64,000 nt of DNA from assembly GCA_938092015.1 (NCBI GenBank), contig CALKOT010000045.1, forward strand, positions 1 to 64,000, in the 5' to 3' direction. Positions 24,587 through 33,610 of the stretch are shown here, in pieces. This stretch comes from an uncultured Paracoccaceae bacterium. GTDB lineage: Bacteria; Pseudomonadota; Alphaproteobacteria; Rhodobacterales; Rhodobacteraceae. Numbering within the stretch: position 1 is the first letter of the stretch; each line of letters opens with the position of its first letter. The notes below the pieces were generated by a model that was not told where the DNA came from, searched no databases, and saw nothing but the letters and a program-made list of their open reading frames with translations. The position numbers and the translations under genes are program-made.

Positions 24587-24664
24587 AACGGCATCCGGGA
24601 GGAGCGGCCACAGAAGCCGCCCGCCCGGAACCAAAGCCGCAAAGATAACAATAGGGGGGGCGAC

Positions 24665-25324
24665 ATGGCCAATGAACCGGCGCCCGTGAAGAAAGAAGAC
24701 CTCGCGGAGGCGGAAGTAAACGCCATCCGCGATCAGGATCTTGTGGACAAGCGCCGCAATCAAATTCTGGATGGCGCTTTGGCGTTGTTTCTGGAAAAGG
24801 GCTTTGCGTCGACCACCATTAGGGACATCTGTGCGAAATCCGGGGTCAATCAGGCCTCTCTCTACGATTATGTCGCGAACAAGCAGGACATCCTGCGCCG
24901 GGCGATGAACCGGGTCTGGTTCCGCCGCAAGGGCGGCACGCTAGGCGAGAAGATGGCCGCCGTCTCCACCGACAAAGAGTTTGAGGAAACCGTCATGGCT
25001 TACTACCGCCATGAGTGGGTGCAAAATCGCGACGGCATTCTGCTTGCCTACCGCGCCGTACCTCATCTAACGGACGAGGATCGCCAAACCCTTCGTGAGC
25101 GTGAAGAACGTGTTTTGGTGGACCTGTCCAATCATCTTCGCATGAATTGCAATCTGGCCGATGATGACCCGCGCCCACGCATCATCGCAAACTTGCTGAT
25201 CTTTATGCACGCGTTCGGCCCGTTTCGCGGCTGGCTGATGCGAGGCATCGACGAGACGGAAGTTGAGAAGACAGTTGCCCGCGCTATCCGGGCAATCATC
25301 CGAGATCTGGCGCAGGATGACTGA
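24665..25324 (+). CDS. TetR-family transcriptional regulator
   Basis: A 219-residue repressor. The helix-turn-helix occupies about residues 34-82 (L-D-G-A-L-A-L-F-L-E-K-G-F, then T-T-I-R-D-I-C-A-K-S-G-V, then A-S-L-Y-D-Y-V-A-N-K), preceded by a charged extension. The C-terminal ligand domain is all-helical and ordinary in length. A G-run (AGGGGGGG) precedes the ATG. Its location at the end of the HAD/ACAD operon, and the lack of another TetR in the window, make it the best candidate to bind the CTGAC-N4-GTCAG sites at 5565 and 20269. An acyl-CoA ligand would fit. Confidence 0.92.
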   Translation: MANEPAPVKKEDLAEAEVNAIRDQDLVDKRRNQILDGALALFLEKGFASTTIRDICAKSGVNQASLYDYVANKQDILRRAMNRVWFRRKGGTLGEKMAAVSTDKEFEETVMAYYRHEWVQNRDGILLAYRAVPHLTDEDRQTLREREERVLVDLSNHLRMNCNLADDDPRPRIIANLLIFMHAFGPFRGWLMRGIDETEVEKTVARAIRAIIRDLAQDD

Positions 25325-25814
25325 CGCGCCGATTGGCATCAATGGGATGGCACATGTTATCCTCACGGTCAGCCAGTACGACAAAGCGCGGGAATTTTAC
25401 TCAGCCCTCCTCCCAGAGTTTGGGATGGAAAAGGTGCTGGATCATGATGATTTCTGTTACCATGTCGGGGCACGAACGGCGATTGGCGTGCGCAAGTGTG
25501 ATCCTGAGTTTGAAGGTGAGACGTTCCAGCAGTACCGCGTTGGGCTGCACCACATTTGCCTGCGTGCAAGGTCTCGCGATGATATCGAAAAGACCGCTGA
25601 TCTGGTCAGCCGCATCGGCGGAAAGATTGTGCGTGGGCCAGTCGAAGGGGACTGGGCGCCAGGCTACTACTTTGTTCTGTTCGAAGATCCCGATGGGATA
25701 CGGATCGAAGTCAACTTCATACCCAATAATGGATTATTAGACAAGAATGCCAGCTTTGGTTCGCCTGAAGACTATGTGCGCAAGGATGGTAAGGACGTTT
25801 CCTCGAACAGCTGA
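25317..25814 (+). CDS. VOC-family protein
   Basis: A 165-residue single-module glyoxalase-like protein. The metal-type His is in M-A-H-V-I-L-T-V near residue 10, then G-L-H-H-I-C-L-R-A-R near residue 80, and F-E-D-P-D-G-I-R-I-E-V-N-F near 130 with the C-terminal Glu ligand. This is the standard VOC pattern. Its ATG overlaps the TetR gene by eight bases, so the two are translated together. Possible activities are a lyase, epimerase or fosfomycin-resistance-like transferase; the context suggests catabolism. Confidence 0.85.
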   Translation: MTDAPIGINGMAHVILTVSQYDKAREFYSALLPEFGMEKVLDHDDFCYHVGARTAIGVRKCDPEFEGETFQQYRVGLHHICLRARSRDDIEKTADLVSRIGGKIVRGPVEGDWAPGYYFVLFEDPDGIRIEVNFIPNNGLLDKNASFGSPEDYVRKDGKDVSSNS

Positions 25815-25912
25815 AGCGAACGACCGCATTTGCCTGCGTATTTTGTTGTCCGCTATACTAGAGGGTTAGCTGAACCATAACATTGCCGAAAAAGCCCCCT
25901 CAGGACATTCGC

Positions 25913-26758
25913 ATGAATAGAGCGCCCAAAATGAACGCCGTCGTTATCGGTGCAATGAAAGTGGCGACGTCTTCGATTTGCTCCTACCTGGAGGCCTGCC
26001 CAGATGTTTACATGGTCCCGGAAAGCGATCCGAACTATTTCAGCGATGACGATCAATTTGAGCGTGGCGTAGAATGGTATGAGGGCCTTTTAGCAAGCCG
26101 GACAACCGAACGCTTTTGCGCTGAAGGCTCAAACAACTACGCAGCGAAACGTCTTTTCCCGCACGCTGCCAAGCGAATGCACGCCTACAATCCAGAGATA
26201 AAAATTTTCTACATGCGCGCCATCCAATAAAAAGGATCATATCTCACTGGCTTCAAAACCGAAGTGATATGGGCCATGTCACTGCACCGACTGTCGATGA
26301 AGCCATCGCGCAACGATACGATTTTTATGTCTCAAAGAGTCTCTATTGGGAAAACCTTCAAATGTATCGAGAATGGTTTGACGACAGCCAGATCTTTGTC
26401 GGTTTCCTTGAAGATCTCCATGCCGATCCGGGCGCGTTCTTTGCGACACTTACAGAATTTCTGGGTATTGGCCCAGCAGAAGAGTTCCTTCGTGTGCATC
26501 AGAACAAAAGCGAAGGAAAAAAGTCGCTTCCCCAATACTAAACAGATTATCGAAAAACCTGGCCGTGGACATGATAAAGCTGCTTGTCCCTCGCAAACTA
26601 AAAGATTTCCTCAGAACAGAGGTCCTCGTTCAGAAAGCGCTGAAAACCGTTACATTGTGGGTCCAGCGGCCTATGACAAAATTATGGAAGAAATGGCCGA
26701 AGACAGCAGGCAATTTCTTCAATTCTGCCTGAAACCTACAGATTATTGGCGTCTATAG
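25913..26758 (+). pseudogene. sulfotransferase pseudogene with three frameshifts
   Basis: A PAPS-dependent sulfotransferase can be read only by changing frame. Segment 1 (25913 to about 26225) has I-G-A-M-K-V-A-T-S-S-I, a 5'-phosphosulfate loop variant, and D-P-N-Y-F-S. The next frame continues H-P-I-K-R-I-I-S-H-W-L-Q-N-R and runs to L-H-A-D-P-G-A-F-F and F-L-G-I. A third continues after the A-run at 26514-26521, and a fourth supplies the last residues, ending D-Y-W-R-L at 26758. The composition is AT-richer than the neighbours. With three breaks it is almost certainly dead unless the sequence is faulty. Confidence 0.82.
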
Positions 26759-26797
26759 GCTTGCTTCTGAAACTGCAGGCAACAAACCCAACAAGGC

Positions 26798-28414
26798 CTA
26801 TGCTTGATCGCGAAGCATGAACCGCTGGATCTTTCCGCTGGGCGTCTTTGGCAACTCACTCACAAACGCGATCTCGCGAGGATAGGCATGGCCGCCAAGA
26901 CGGGTGCGAACGTGGAGGCGGAGTTCCTCCGACAGTTCATCCGACGCGTTTTGTCCCCCGTGGAGCACAATGAAGGCTTTGACGATGTGCCCCCTCTCTG
27001 CATCCGGCTTACCGACAACACCGGATTCCAAAACAGCTTCATGTTCTAAAAGGCAGCTTTCCACGTCGAACGGACCGACGCGGTAGCCTGCGGTGCTGAT
27101 CAGGTCGTCGTTGCGCCCGACAAAGCTGTAACTTCCATCATCATTCTTTTCTACGCTGTCACCGGTCAGGTAATAGTCGCCGACCCAATCCTGCCCTTCG
27201 CGCCCCTCATATCCGGCAAAGAACATCAACAGTGATTTTGAGCGGTGGATCGCCAGCACGCCCTGCTCTCCATCCGCAACCTCTACGCCATCATCGTTTA
27301 CGACAGCTAGCGACCAGCCCGGCATTGGGAACCCGGCGCTGCCCGGACGGATCGGGTGTTTCAGTGCATGATGGTTTAAGAGCATCATCGCAACTTCGGT
27401 CTGGCCATAGTGGTCGTGCAGCGGGCAGTTCAGCTTTTCGTCGAACCAACGCATGACTTCTGGGTTTAAAGGCTCTCCCGCGCTGGAAGCCACCCGCAGG
27501 CGCCCCCTGATTGCGTCAGGTACTGTTTCACCATCCGCGATCATCATACGATAGGCGGTCGGTGCCCCGGCGAAGTTGGTCACGTTGTATTTCCGGACAA
27601 CATCGCACGTGCGTTCCAACGAAAATGCGCCGTCAATCAAGATGGTCGCGTTACCGCTGATCAGCGGACCAATCACCGCGTAATACAACCCATACGCCCA
27701 GCCGGGATCAGCGATATTCCAAAAGCTGTCGGCTGGCTGAAGGTCAATTCCGTAGCGCATATAAGCGAGAAACGACGGTAACGCGGCATGAGGAACTGCA
27801 ACGCCCTTTGGGGGGCCGGTTGTGCCAGAAGTGAACATCATCAGCATCTGGTCTTCTGCCTGGCGCAGAACGGCGTCGAACGTATTTGATTGACCACCGA
27901 GAGCTGCCGCAAAGTCCAGATCGTCTTCGTCAGACGCATCGATGGTGACGATGAGGGGACTGTTCTCTACGTCGTTAAGCTTGGGTCGGTTCGTGGCGTC
28001 CGTGACAACGACCTTGGCGTGTGATCCGCCAAGCCGCTGCGCGATCGCTTTTGGCCCAAACGCTGTGAACAAAGGCTGGTAGACTGCGCCAGCGCGGAGG
28101 GCGCCGAAAATCACTGTCAGCAGCTCCGGTCCGCGCGGCAGAAGGGCTGCGACGCGGTCGCCCGGGAGCACGCCGTGAGAGGTGAGGAGATTGGCGAAGC
28201 GGCTTGTGCTTTCCTTCAACTCACCAAATGTCATCTCGTCCGCTGTTCCGTCAGCGCGTTCATACCGGGCGGCTATGGCATTTGCAGGATGGCGATCAAC
28301 ACATTCGGTGCAGGTATTTAGGCCGGTGGTGAAGGAACCATCAAACTCAGCCGACAAATCCGCAGGTTTGAACGCATTATAGAACGCCTCATAATCTGGT
28401 CGCGTGTCCGCCAT
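26798..28414 (-). CDS. AMP-forming acyl-CoA synthetase
   Basis: A 538-residue adenylate-forming ligase. The phosphate loop M-F-T-S-G-T-T-G-P-P-K-G is near residue 170. D-H-Y-G-Q-T-E is near 314 and Y-L-T-G-D-S-V follows. The hinge is F-V-G-R-N-D-D-L-I-S-T-A-G-Y-R, and the C-terminal P-K-T-P-S-G-K-I-Q-R contains the catalytic Lys. The sequence resembles medium-chain or acetyl-CoA synthetase-like enzymes. The ATG has AGAGGAAG upstream; an earlier in-frame start would reach into the ChaC gene. It is last of the thioesterase/amidohydrolase/ChaC/ligase series. It would activate an acid, possibly one released by the thioesterase or amidohydrolase of the same unit. Confidence 0.9.
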   Translation of the reverse strand: MADTRPDYEAFYNAFKPADLSAEFDGSFTTGLNTCTECVDRHPANAIAARYERADGTADEMTFGELKESTSRFANLLTSHGVLPGDRVAALLPRGPELLTVIFGALRAGAVYQPLFTAFGPKAIAQRLGGSHAKVVVTDATNRPKLNDVENSPLIVTIDASDEDDLDFAAALGGQSNTFDAVLRQAEDQMLMMFTSGTTGPPKGVAVPHAALPSFLAYMRYGIDLQPADSFWNIADPGWAYGLYYAVIGPLISGNATILIDGAFSLERTCDVVRKYNVTNFAGAPTAYRMMIADGETVPDAIRGRLRVASSAGEPLNPEVMRWFDEKLNCPLHDHYGQTEVAMMLLNHHALKHPIRPGSAGFPMPGWSLAVVNDDGVEVADGEQGVLAIHRSKSLLMFFAGYEGREGQDWVGDYYLTGDSVEKNDDGSYSFVGRNDDLISTAGYRVGPFDVESCLLEHEAVLESGVVGKPDAERGHIVKAFIVLHGGQNASDELSEELRLHVRTRLGGHAYPREIAFVSELPKTPSGKIQRFMLRDQA

Positions 28415-28433
28415 GCCTGTTCTTCCTCTTTGG

Positions 28434-29162
28434 TTATCCCCGCAACGCCTTCGCACGCGCGTGCAAGCGGCGCATGTCGGCGTCTTCAATGCCCAGTTCA
28501 TCCAAATGTCGGACCATCGAATCCAAATACTCAAAATTCGGGCCCAGCCGGCCCTCCGCCAACGCGATCATCCGGGCGGCTTGCTCTTCCGACAGATCAG
28601 GCGCGTATCGCCGGTTATCGCAATTCATCAGAAACACCAGCGCATCAACCGGACCTTGCGGGGTAGAGATCTGCCTAAATTCCGGGCAATAGGTTCCTGA
28701 AAACATCTCACGCCGCCACATGAATCCAGTTTCACGATCGACGATTTCCGCCGGTATGCGCAGAACAACACCGTCACAATGGCCGCCCGAATCAAGCGCG
28801 GCCATCAGGCCAGGTTGCTGCGGACTGCCCCGCCCGCCTTCCAGCCACATGCAGAAACTGCGCCGCCATCCTGGCAATGAGCCATAGCGATATTCGACAA
28901 CCTCTACAGCCGGGTCCCAGATGAGCGAGCCATATCCAAACACCCAAAGGTCCTGGTCCATACGACCAAATAGAATCTCTTGCCGGTTGGCTTCTCGCTC
29001 ATCATGGTCCATGCGCCAATCGGCGGGCCAACCTTCGGCGATCGCCTGTTCTTCGAATTCATCAAAACGCTCCAACCCAAACCGCATTTCGGATATGCTG
29101 GGCGGAGTGACTTTGCCGCGCAAAGCTGGTGTGTGGCGGAAGACGTGATCATCGAATGACAT
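28434..29162 (-). CDS. ChaC-like gamma-glutamylcyclotransferase
   Basis: A 242-residue protein of the glutathione-specific gamma-glutamylcyclotransferase family, which splits glutathione into 5-oxoproline and Cys-Gly. F-G-Y-G-S-L-I-W is the substrate-binding loop near residue 76. W-R-R-E-M carries the likely catalytic Glu, and the late domain has N-C-D-N-R-R-Y-A-P. An N-terminal extension of about 70 residues precedes the fold. It lies 19 bases upstream of the acyl-CoA ligase gene. A glutathione enzyme in this setting may relate to glutathione adducts of reactive intermediates. Confidence 0.87.
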   Translation of the reverse strand: MSFDDHVFRHTPALRGKVTPPSISEMRFGLERFDEFEEQAIAEGWPADWRMDHDEREANRQEILFGRMDQDLWVFGYGSLIWDPAVEVVEYRYGSLPGWRRSFCMWLEGGRGSPQQPGLMAALDSGGHCDGVVLRIPAEIVDRETGFMWRREMFSGTYCPEFRQISTPQGPVDALVFLMNCDNRRYAPDLSEEQAARMIALAEGRLGPNFEYLDSMVRHLDELGIEDADMRRLHARAKALRG

Positions 29163-29227
29163 GAAAGCAGACCTAGCCGGTTTGGCGCCTCTATGACTAG
29201 TGGCGTTTTAGTGATCCCGTAACGGCT

Positions 29228-30262
29228 TTACTGCTGGACGCCATAAACCCGCCGTGCAGTTCCGCTAAACAACGCCTCTTTGTCATCTTCTGAACGACCA
29301 GCAACCAGCTTTTTCATCGCATTCCAGTAAACGCGATAGCCGACCGAAACCCGGTCCACCGGAAAATTGCTTTCGAACATACAGCGGTCAGCGCCAAACA
29401 GACCCAGTGTGTATTCGTAGAAACTCGCCTGATCATCGAGCAGCTCATCAGATGACGGTGGCTTGTCACGCTCCAGATACCCAAAGCCATTGTCAGGCAT
29501 AGCCAACCCGCCAAGTTTCGCATGAACGTTCGGCAATTCGGCAATGGCGGCGATGTCGTCTTTCCACTTGGCGTAGATGTCCGCCTTGCGATCAGCATAG
29601 ACGCCAACACCAAGGGGCGTGCCAAAATGGTCGAGGATCATGGTCGTGTCCGGGCATGCCTCCCCCAGATCACGGTATTCTTCCAGCTGATGGTGGTAGA
29701 GCCAACAGTCATAAGTCAGCCCCCGCTCGCCCAGCCTTCGCACGCCGTTTCGGAAGGCGTCTGAGGCAGACAGGCCTGGTTCTCCGCGCCCCGGGATCAT
29801 CAATGCGCCCGGGTCCTTAGTCTCTAGGCTCAGCGAATGACGGATGCCTTTGAAAAGGCCCCCGCCCGCCGTCGTATGGGCGTCGAGCACTTCATCAAGT
29901 TGTGGGTGAGCGAGATGAGCGTTGGCTATGTGGCCGATTAGCTGAGCTTTTTCTGGGCGCTCCGCCGCAAGGGCCGCTTGCCCCGCTACATATTCGGTCT
30001 CGCCCACCGGCTTCATGTGGTCCGGACCATCCTCGCGCCAATTCATCCGGCATTCGATGAAGATCGTACCGATGACATTGTGACCGTCGGAAGTATCTTC
30101 CCACAGTTGAGGAATCTCATAGACGCTGCCGCCGCGATCCCAAAGGTGATGATGGGGGTCGATGATCTCGCGATCCGGGTCGACGACATCTTCAACAACC
30201 TGACCGAGCCATTCGTTCCGGTGGGCCATATCCTTGATCCATTCGCGGTAGTCACGGGTCAT
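29228..30262 (-). CDS. amidohydrolase-2 family hydrolase
   Basis: A 344-residue TIM-barrel metal hydrolase. D-P-H-H-H-L-W-D near residue 33 gives the first metal ligands. A middle I-L-D-H-F-G-T-P strand and a C-terminal C-M-F-E-S-N-F-P-V-D segment, with the catalytic Asp, complete the family pattern seen in lactonases such as 2-pyrone-4,6-dicarboxylate hydrolase. The start two codons into the longest frame is preferred because GGGGG then has proper spacing. It begins just after the thioesterase stop, so the two are coupled. No signal peptide. It could open a lactone made by a Baeyer-Villiger enzyme; this is inference. Confidence 0.85.
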   Translation of the reverse strand: MTRDYREWIKDMAHRNEWLGQVVEDVVDPDREIIDPHHHLWDRGGSVYEIPQLWEDTSDGHNVIGTIFIECRMNWREDGPDHMKPVGETEYVAGQAALAAERPEKAQLIGHIANAHLAHPQLDEVLDAHTTAGGGLFKGIRHSLSLETKDPGALMIPGRGEPGLSASDAFRNGVRRLGERGLTYDCWLYHHQLEEYRDLGEACPDTTMILDHFGTPLGVGVYADRKADIYAKWKDDIAAIAELPNVHAKLGGLAMPDNGFGYLERDKPPSSDELLDDQASFYEYTLGLFGADRCMFESNFPVDRVSVGYRVYWNAMKKLVAGRSEDDKEALFSGTARRVYGVQQ

Positions 30263-30264
30263 CG

Positions 30265-31134
30265 TCATTCCCCCTTTGGCTTAATTGGGCGCATCAGACC
30301 TTCCTGCGCAACGCTAACCGCCAACCGCCCGTCGCGGGTGTAGATCGATCCGCGATTGAACGCGCGCGCGCCGCCGGTGAAGGGCGCGTCCATGGCGTAT
30401 AGGTGCCATTCGTCGATTTTGAGGGCGCCATGAAACCACATTGCGTGATCTAGCGAAGCGCCCATCATATGCCCTAGCGTCCAGCTGAGGCCATGAGGCC
30501 GCCCACCCGATGACAGCAGCCCCATGTCGGACGCATAGGCCAGCGCACAGTGGTGCACCGCTGGATCGTCCGGCAAAGGGCCGACGGCGCGTATCCACGC
30601 GAGGTTTGAATCAGATTTCGGCGTTGGGCGTAAAGGGTGCTGTGGGTCGACATCCCGAACTTCGATCAAACGATCCCGTAAAAAGGCGCGTTCTTTCCGG
30701 TCGGGGTCTTCGGCCATCGCCTCACGATGAAAATCCATCCGGTCACCGACATCCTCTGGCGCCGGCGCGTCGGGCATATCGTGTTGAAAATCCCAACCTT
30801 CTTCATCCACGTGAAAACTGGCGGACATGTTGAAAATCTGTCGCCCATGTTGAATGGCCACGATCCGGCGGGTGGTAAAACTGCCGCCATCGCGGGCGCG
30901 ATCAACTTCATAGATGATCGGCATGTTCGGATCGCCTGCGCGCATGAAATAGGCATGGAGGGAATGGCACAACCGCCCCTCAACCGTTTTGTATGCAGCA
31001 GCCAGCGATTGCGCGATCACCAGTCCGCCAAACGCGCGGGTGTTTGTGGCGCCGCCTTCATGCTGACCACGAAACAGGTTCATCTCTAAGGGTTCCACAT
31101 CCAGCAGCTTCTGGATCGTGATTTCGTCGGTCAT
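30265..31134 (-). CDS. tesB: acyl-CoA thioesterase II
   Basis: A 289-residue tandem hot-dog thioesterase hydrolysing acyl-CoA to free acid and CoA. The family sequence is clear: L-D-V-E-P-L-E near the start, F-G-G-L-V-I-A-Q-S-L-A-A-A, then H-S-L-H-A-Y-F-M-R-A-G-D. In the second half, L-S-W-T-L-G-H-M-M-G-A-S-L-D-H-A-M-W-F-H carries the catalytic Asp, and the end has V-A-Q-E-G-L-M-R. Length is typical for TesB. It is the first gene of the minus-strand unit and divergent from the ene-reductase operon, with about 100 bases between. Confidence 0.93.
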   Translation of the reverse strand: MTDEITIQKLLDVEPLEMNLFRGQHEGGATNTRAFGGLVIAQSLAAAYKTVEGRLCHSLHAYFMRAGDPNMPIIYEVDRARDGGSFTTRRIVAIQHGRQIFNMSASFHVDEEGWDFQHDMPDAPAPEDVGDRMDFHREAMAEDPDRKERAFLRDRLIEVRDVDPQHPLRPTPKSDSNLAWIRAVGPLPDDPAVHHCALAYASDMGLLSSGGRPHGLSWTLGHMMGASLDHAMWFHGALKIDEWHLYAMDAPFTGGARAFNRGSIYTRDGRLAVSVAQEGLMRPIKPKGE

Positions 31135-31237
31135 GTCGTGGTTCCCTTACGTCTTCTCTGTCACAGTGATCAGCGCGGCGGTAGAAACGTGGCACGCGCC
31201 GCAAGCGCGGGCAAGACTAACCAAAGGGACGCCCCAG

Positions 31238-32446
31238 ATGCTCGACCAACCACTTGAACTGCCCTGTGGCGCCATCCTCTCTAACCGGCTGGCGAAAGCG
31301 GCGCTGACGGAACGCATCGCAGTGGGTCGGATGGAGGCGAACGAGGCGCATGAAAACCTCTATCGCCGCTGGTCGCATTCAGGCGCCGGGCTGATTATCA
31401 CCGGCAATGTGATCCCAGACCGAATGCACCCTGAAGCGGCTGGCAATGTCGCGCTGGATGCTGAGGCTGATCTGGAGGCGCTACGCCGATACGCCGCTGC
31501 AGGGACTGAGGCGGGCAATCACATTTGGATGCAAATCTCTCACGCCGGGCGGCAAACGCCAGGCGCAGTGAACACTGCCCCTCACGCGCCGAGCGCCGTG
31601 CCGATGGTGTTGAAACACGGCGACCATGGCGACCCCGTCGCGATGACCGAAAATCAGATCAGGGCGGCCATCGATAGTTTCGCCTGGGCCGCTGGAAAGG
31701 CGAAAGAGGTTGGTTTTACTGGCGTTCAGATCCATGGTGCCCATGGCTATCTGATCAGCCAGTTCCTGAACCCACGCGTTAACAAGCGCGACGACCAATG
31801 GGGCGGCCCGCTAGAGAACCGTGCACGACTGGCGCTAGAAATTGTCCGCGAAGTACGCGCCGCCGTGGGGCATGACTTCCCGGTTTCGATCAAGCTGAAC
31901 TCAACCGATTTCCAGTCTGATGGATTTACGTTGGACGACTGCGTCGCCGTTGTTCAGTGGCTGGAAAACAACGGTGTGGACTTGCTGGAAGTGTCCGGTG
32001 GCAACTACGAAATCCCCGCCATGGTCATGGGCAAGCGCGGCGAAGCGCCAGTCGTCAAAGAAAGTACGCAGATCCGCGAGGCCTTCTTTATCGACTACGC
32101 CGCCGAACTACGCGAACATTCCGATATCCCGATGATGGTCACAGGCGGGTTCCGCACCCACGCCGCGATGGCCGAGGCGTTGGAGGTCGACGCGGCCGAC
32201 GTGATCGGGCTGGGCCGCACGCTAATCTCCGAGCCCGACCTTCCTGCCCGCATCCTATCAAATCAAGCGAACGCGCTGGATGTCGAAGCAGGCATTACCC
32301 CCCCTTATACCCGCATGCCTTGGTATTATGCCCAGTTACAACGCATGGGCCGCGGTGAAGCCCCGGATCTGAGCCTGACAGGTGAAGAAGCGATGGCGGA
32401 GTTTAAGCACCAAGAGGCTGCGACATTGGCCGCACTGAAAGGATAA
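31238..32446 (+). CDS. old yellow enzyme family NADH:flavin oxidoreductase
   Basis: A 402-residue FMN enzyme that reduces activated C=C bonds. W-M-Q-I-S-H-A-G-R-Q binds FMN. V-Q-I-H-G-A-H-G-Y-L-I near residue 165 supplies the active-site His pair and Tyr. Q-F-L-N-P-R-V-N-K-R-D-D-Q-W-G-G-P follows, and a late V-T-G-G-F-R-T binds the phosphate. There is no C-terminal FeS/FAD domain, so it is a simple OYE rather than 2,4-dienoyl-CoA reductase. The ATG has AAAGGGA upstream; it is first in a five-gene plus-strand series. It could act on unsaturated ketone or enoyl intermediates. Confidence 0.9.
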   Translation: MLDQPLELPCGAILSNRLAKAALTERIAVGRMEANEAHENLYRRWSHSGAGLIITGNVIPDRMHPEAAGNVALDAEADLEALRRYAAAGTEAGNHIWMQISHAGRQTPGAVNTAPHAPSAVPMVLKHGDHGDPVAMTENQIRAAIDSFAWAAGKAKEVGFTGVQIHGAHGYLISQFLNPRVNKRDDQWGGPLENRARLALEIVREVRAAVGHDFPVSIKLNSTDFQSDGFTLDDCVAVVQWLENNGVDLLEVSGGNYEIPAMVMGKRGEAPVVKESTQIREAFFIDYAAELREHSDIPMMVTGGFRTHAAMAEALEVDAADVIGLGRTLISEPDLPARILSNQANALDVEAGITPPYTRMPWYYAQLQRMGRGEAPDLSLTGEEAMAEFKHQEAATLAALKG

Positions 32447-32449
32447 TTC

Positions 32450-33610
32450 ATGGACTATTTCCTGACAGAAGATCAGCGCGACCTGCTAACGGGGCTTGAG
32501 AAAACGTTGGAACCTTTCGACGACGCCTACTGGCTGGATCACGATCGCAGCGGCGAGTTTCCCGAAGAGTTCTATCAAGCGATGGCGCAAGGCGGTTGGC
32601 TGGGCATCGCGACGCCGGAAGAAATGGGCGGCGGTGGTCTTGGCGTCGTTGAAGCCGCGCTGATGATGGAGGCGGTGGCGAAAAAGGGCGGCATGACCGC
32701 GGCCTCAGCTATCCATGTGAACATATTTGGCCCCGGCTCGTTGATGAAACATGCGTCAGAAGATCAGCAGCGCCGTTGGGTGCAGCCACTTTTGACTGGT
32801 CAGCAGCGCATGTGTTTTGGCGTGACAGAGGCAAATGTGGGCCTCGACACCACCCGTCTAAAAACTCGCGCGGTAAAGGACGGCAACAAATACGTAATTA
32901 ATGGCGCGAAATGCTGGACGACGACGGCGCAAGTATCTGACAAGATCATGCTGCTGGCACGGACTGATGGGCGAGACGACAAGAACCCGACTGGCGGCCT
33001 GTCGATGTTCTACACCGATCTTGATCGTAGCGCCGTCGACATACGCAAGATCGAGAAAATGGGCCGCCACGCGGTCGATACGAATGAGCTGTTCATCACC
33101 GACCTTGAGGTGCCGCCTGAGGATCTGGTCGGTGAAGAAGGCATGGGGTTCCGCTACATCATCGACAGCCTGAACCCGGAACGCATTCTGGTCGCCATCG
33201 AGGCCATCGGCATCGCCACCTCGGCTCTGGAACGGGCCGTGGCATACGCGAAAGAGCGTGTCGTCTTTGAGCGGCCCATTGGCATGAACCAGTCGATCCA
33301 ACACCCGCTAGCAGACGGTTGGGCGCGGCTGGAGGCGGCTCGTCTGCTTTGCCTCAAGGCCGCCGCCTTATCCGACGCAGGCCAGCCTTGCGGCGTTGAG
33401 GCGAACGCCGCCAAGTATCTCGCCGCCGAAACCGGCATGGACGTCGTCCGCACCGCAATGGCGACCCATGGCGGCATGGGATACGCGCGCGAATTCCACA
33501 TTGAGCGCTACTTTCGCGAAATGGCGATCCCGTATCTGGTGCCGGTCTCGCAGCAACTCGCGCTGTGTTTTGTCGCTGAGCGGGGCCTTGGCCTGCCGAA
33601 GTCTTACTGA
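32450..33610 (+). CDS. acyl-CoA dehydrogenase
   Basis: A 386-residue FAD enzyme starting three bases after the ene-reductase. Motifs: T-P-E-E-M-G-G-G-G-L-G, then C-F-G-V-T-E-A-N-V-G-L-D-T-T, then I-N-G-A-K-C-W-T-T and R-V-V-F-E-R-P-I-G. The C-terminal M-A-T-H-G-G-M-G-Y-A-R-E-F-H-I-E-R-Y-F-R-E sits where other members carry the catalytic Glu loop, and the protein ends L-G-L-P-K-S-Y. The loop lacks E-G-T, so the base may be placed differently as in isovaleryl-CoA-type enzymes. Its stop overlaps the next start (TGATG). Confidence 0.9.
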   Translation: MDYFLTEDQRDLLTGLEKTLEPFDDAYWLDHDRSGEFPEEFYQAMAQGGWLGIATPEEMGGGGLGVVEAALMMEAVAKKGGMTAASAIHVNIFGPGSLMKHASEDQQRRWVQPLLTGQQRMCFGVTEANVGLDTTRLKTRAVKDGNKYVINGAKCWTTTAQVSDKIMLLARTDGRDDKNPTGGLSMFYTDLDRSAVDIRKIEKMGRHAVDTNELFITDLEVPPEDLVGEEGMGFRYIIDSLNPERILVAIEAIGIATSALERAVAYAKERVVFERPIGMNQSIQHPLADGWARLEAARLLCLKAAALSDAGQPCGVEANAAKYLAAETGMDVVRTAMATHGGMGYAREFHIERYFREMAIPYLVPVSQQLALCFVAERGLGLPKSY

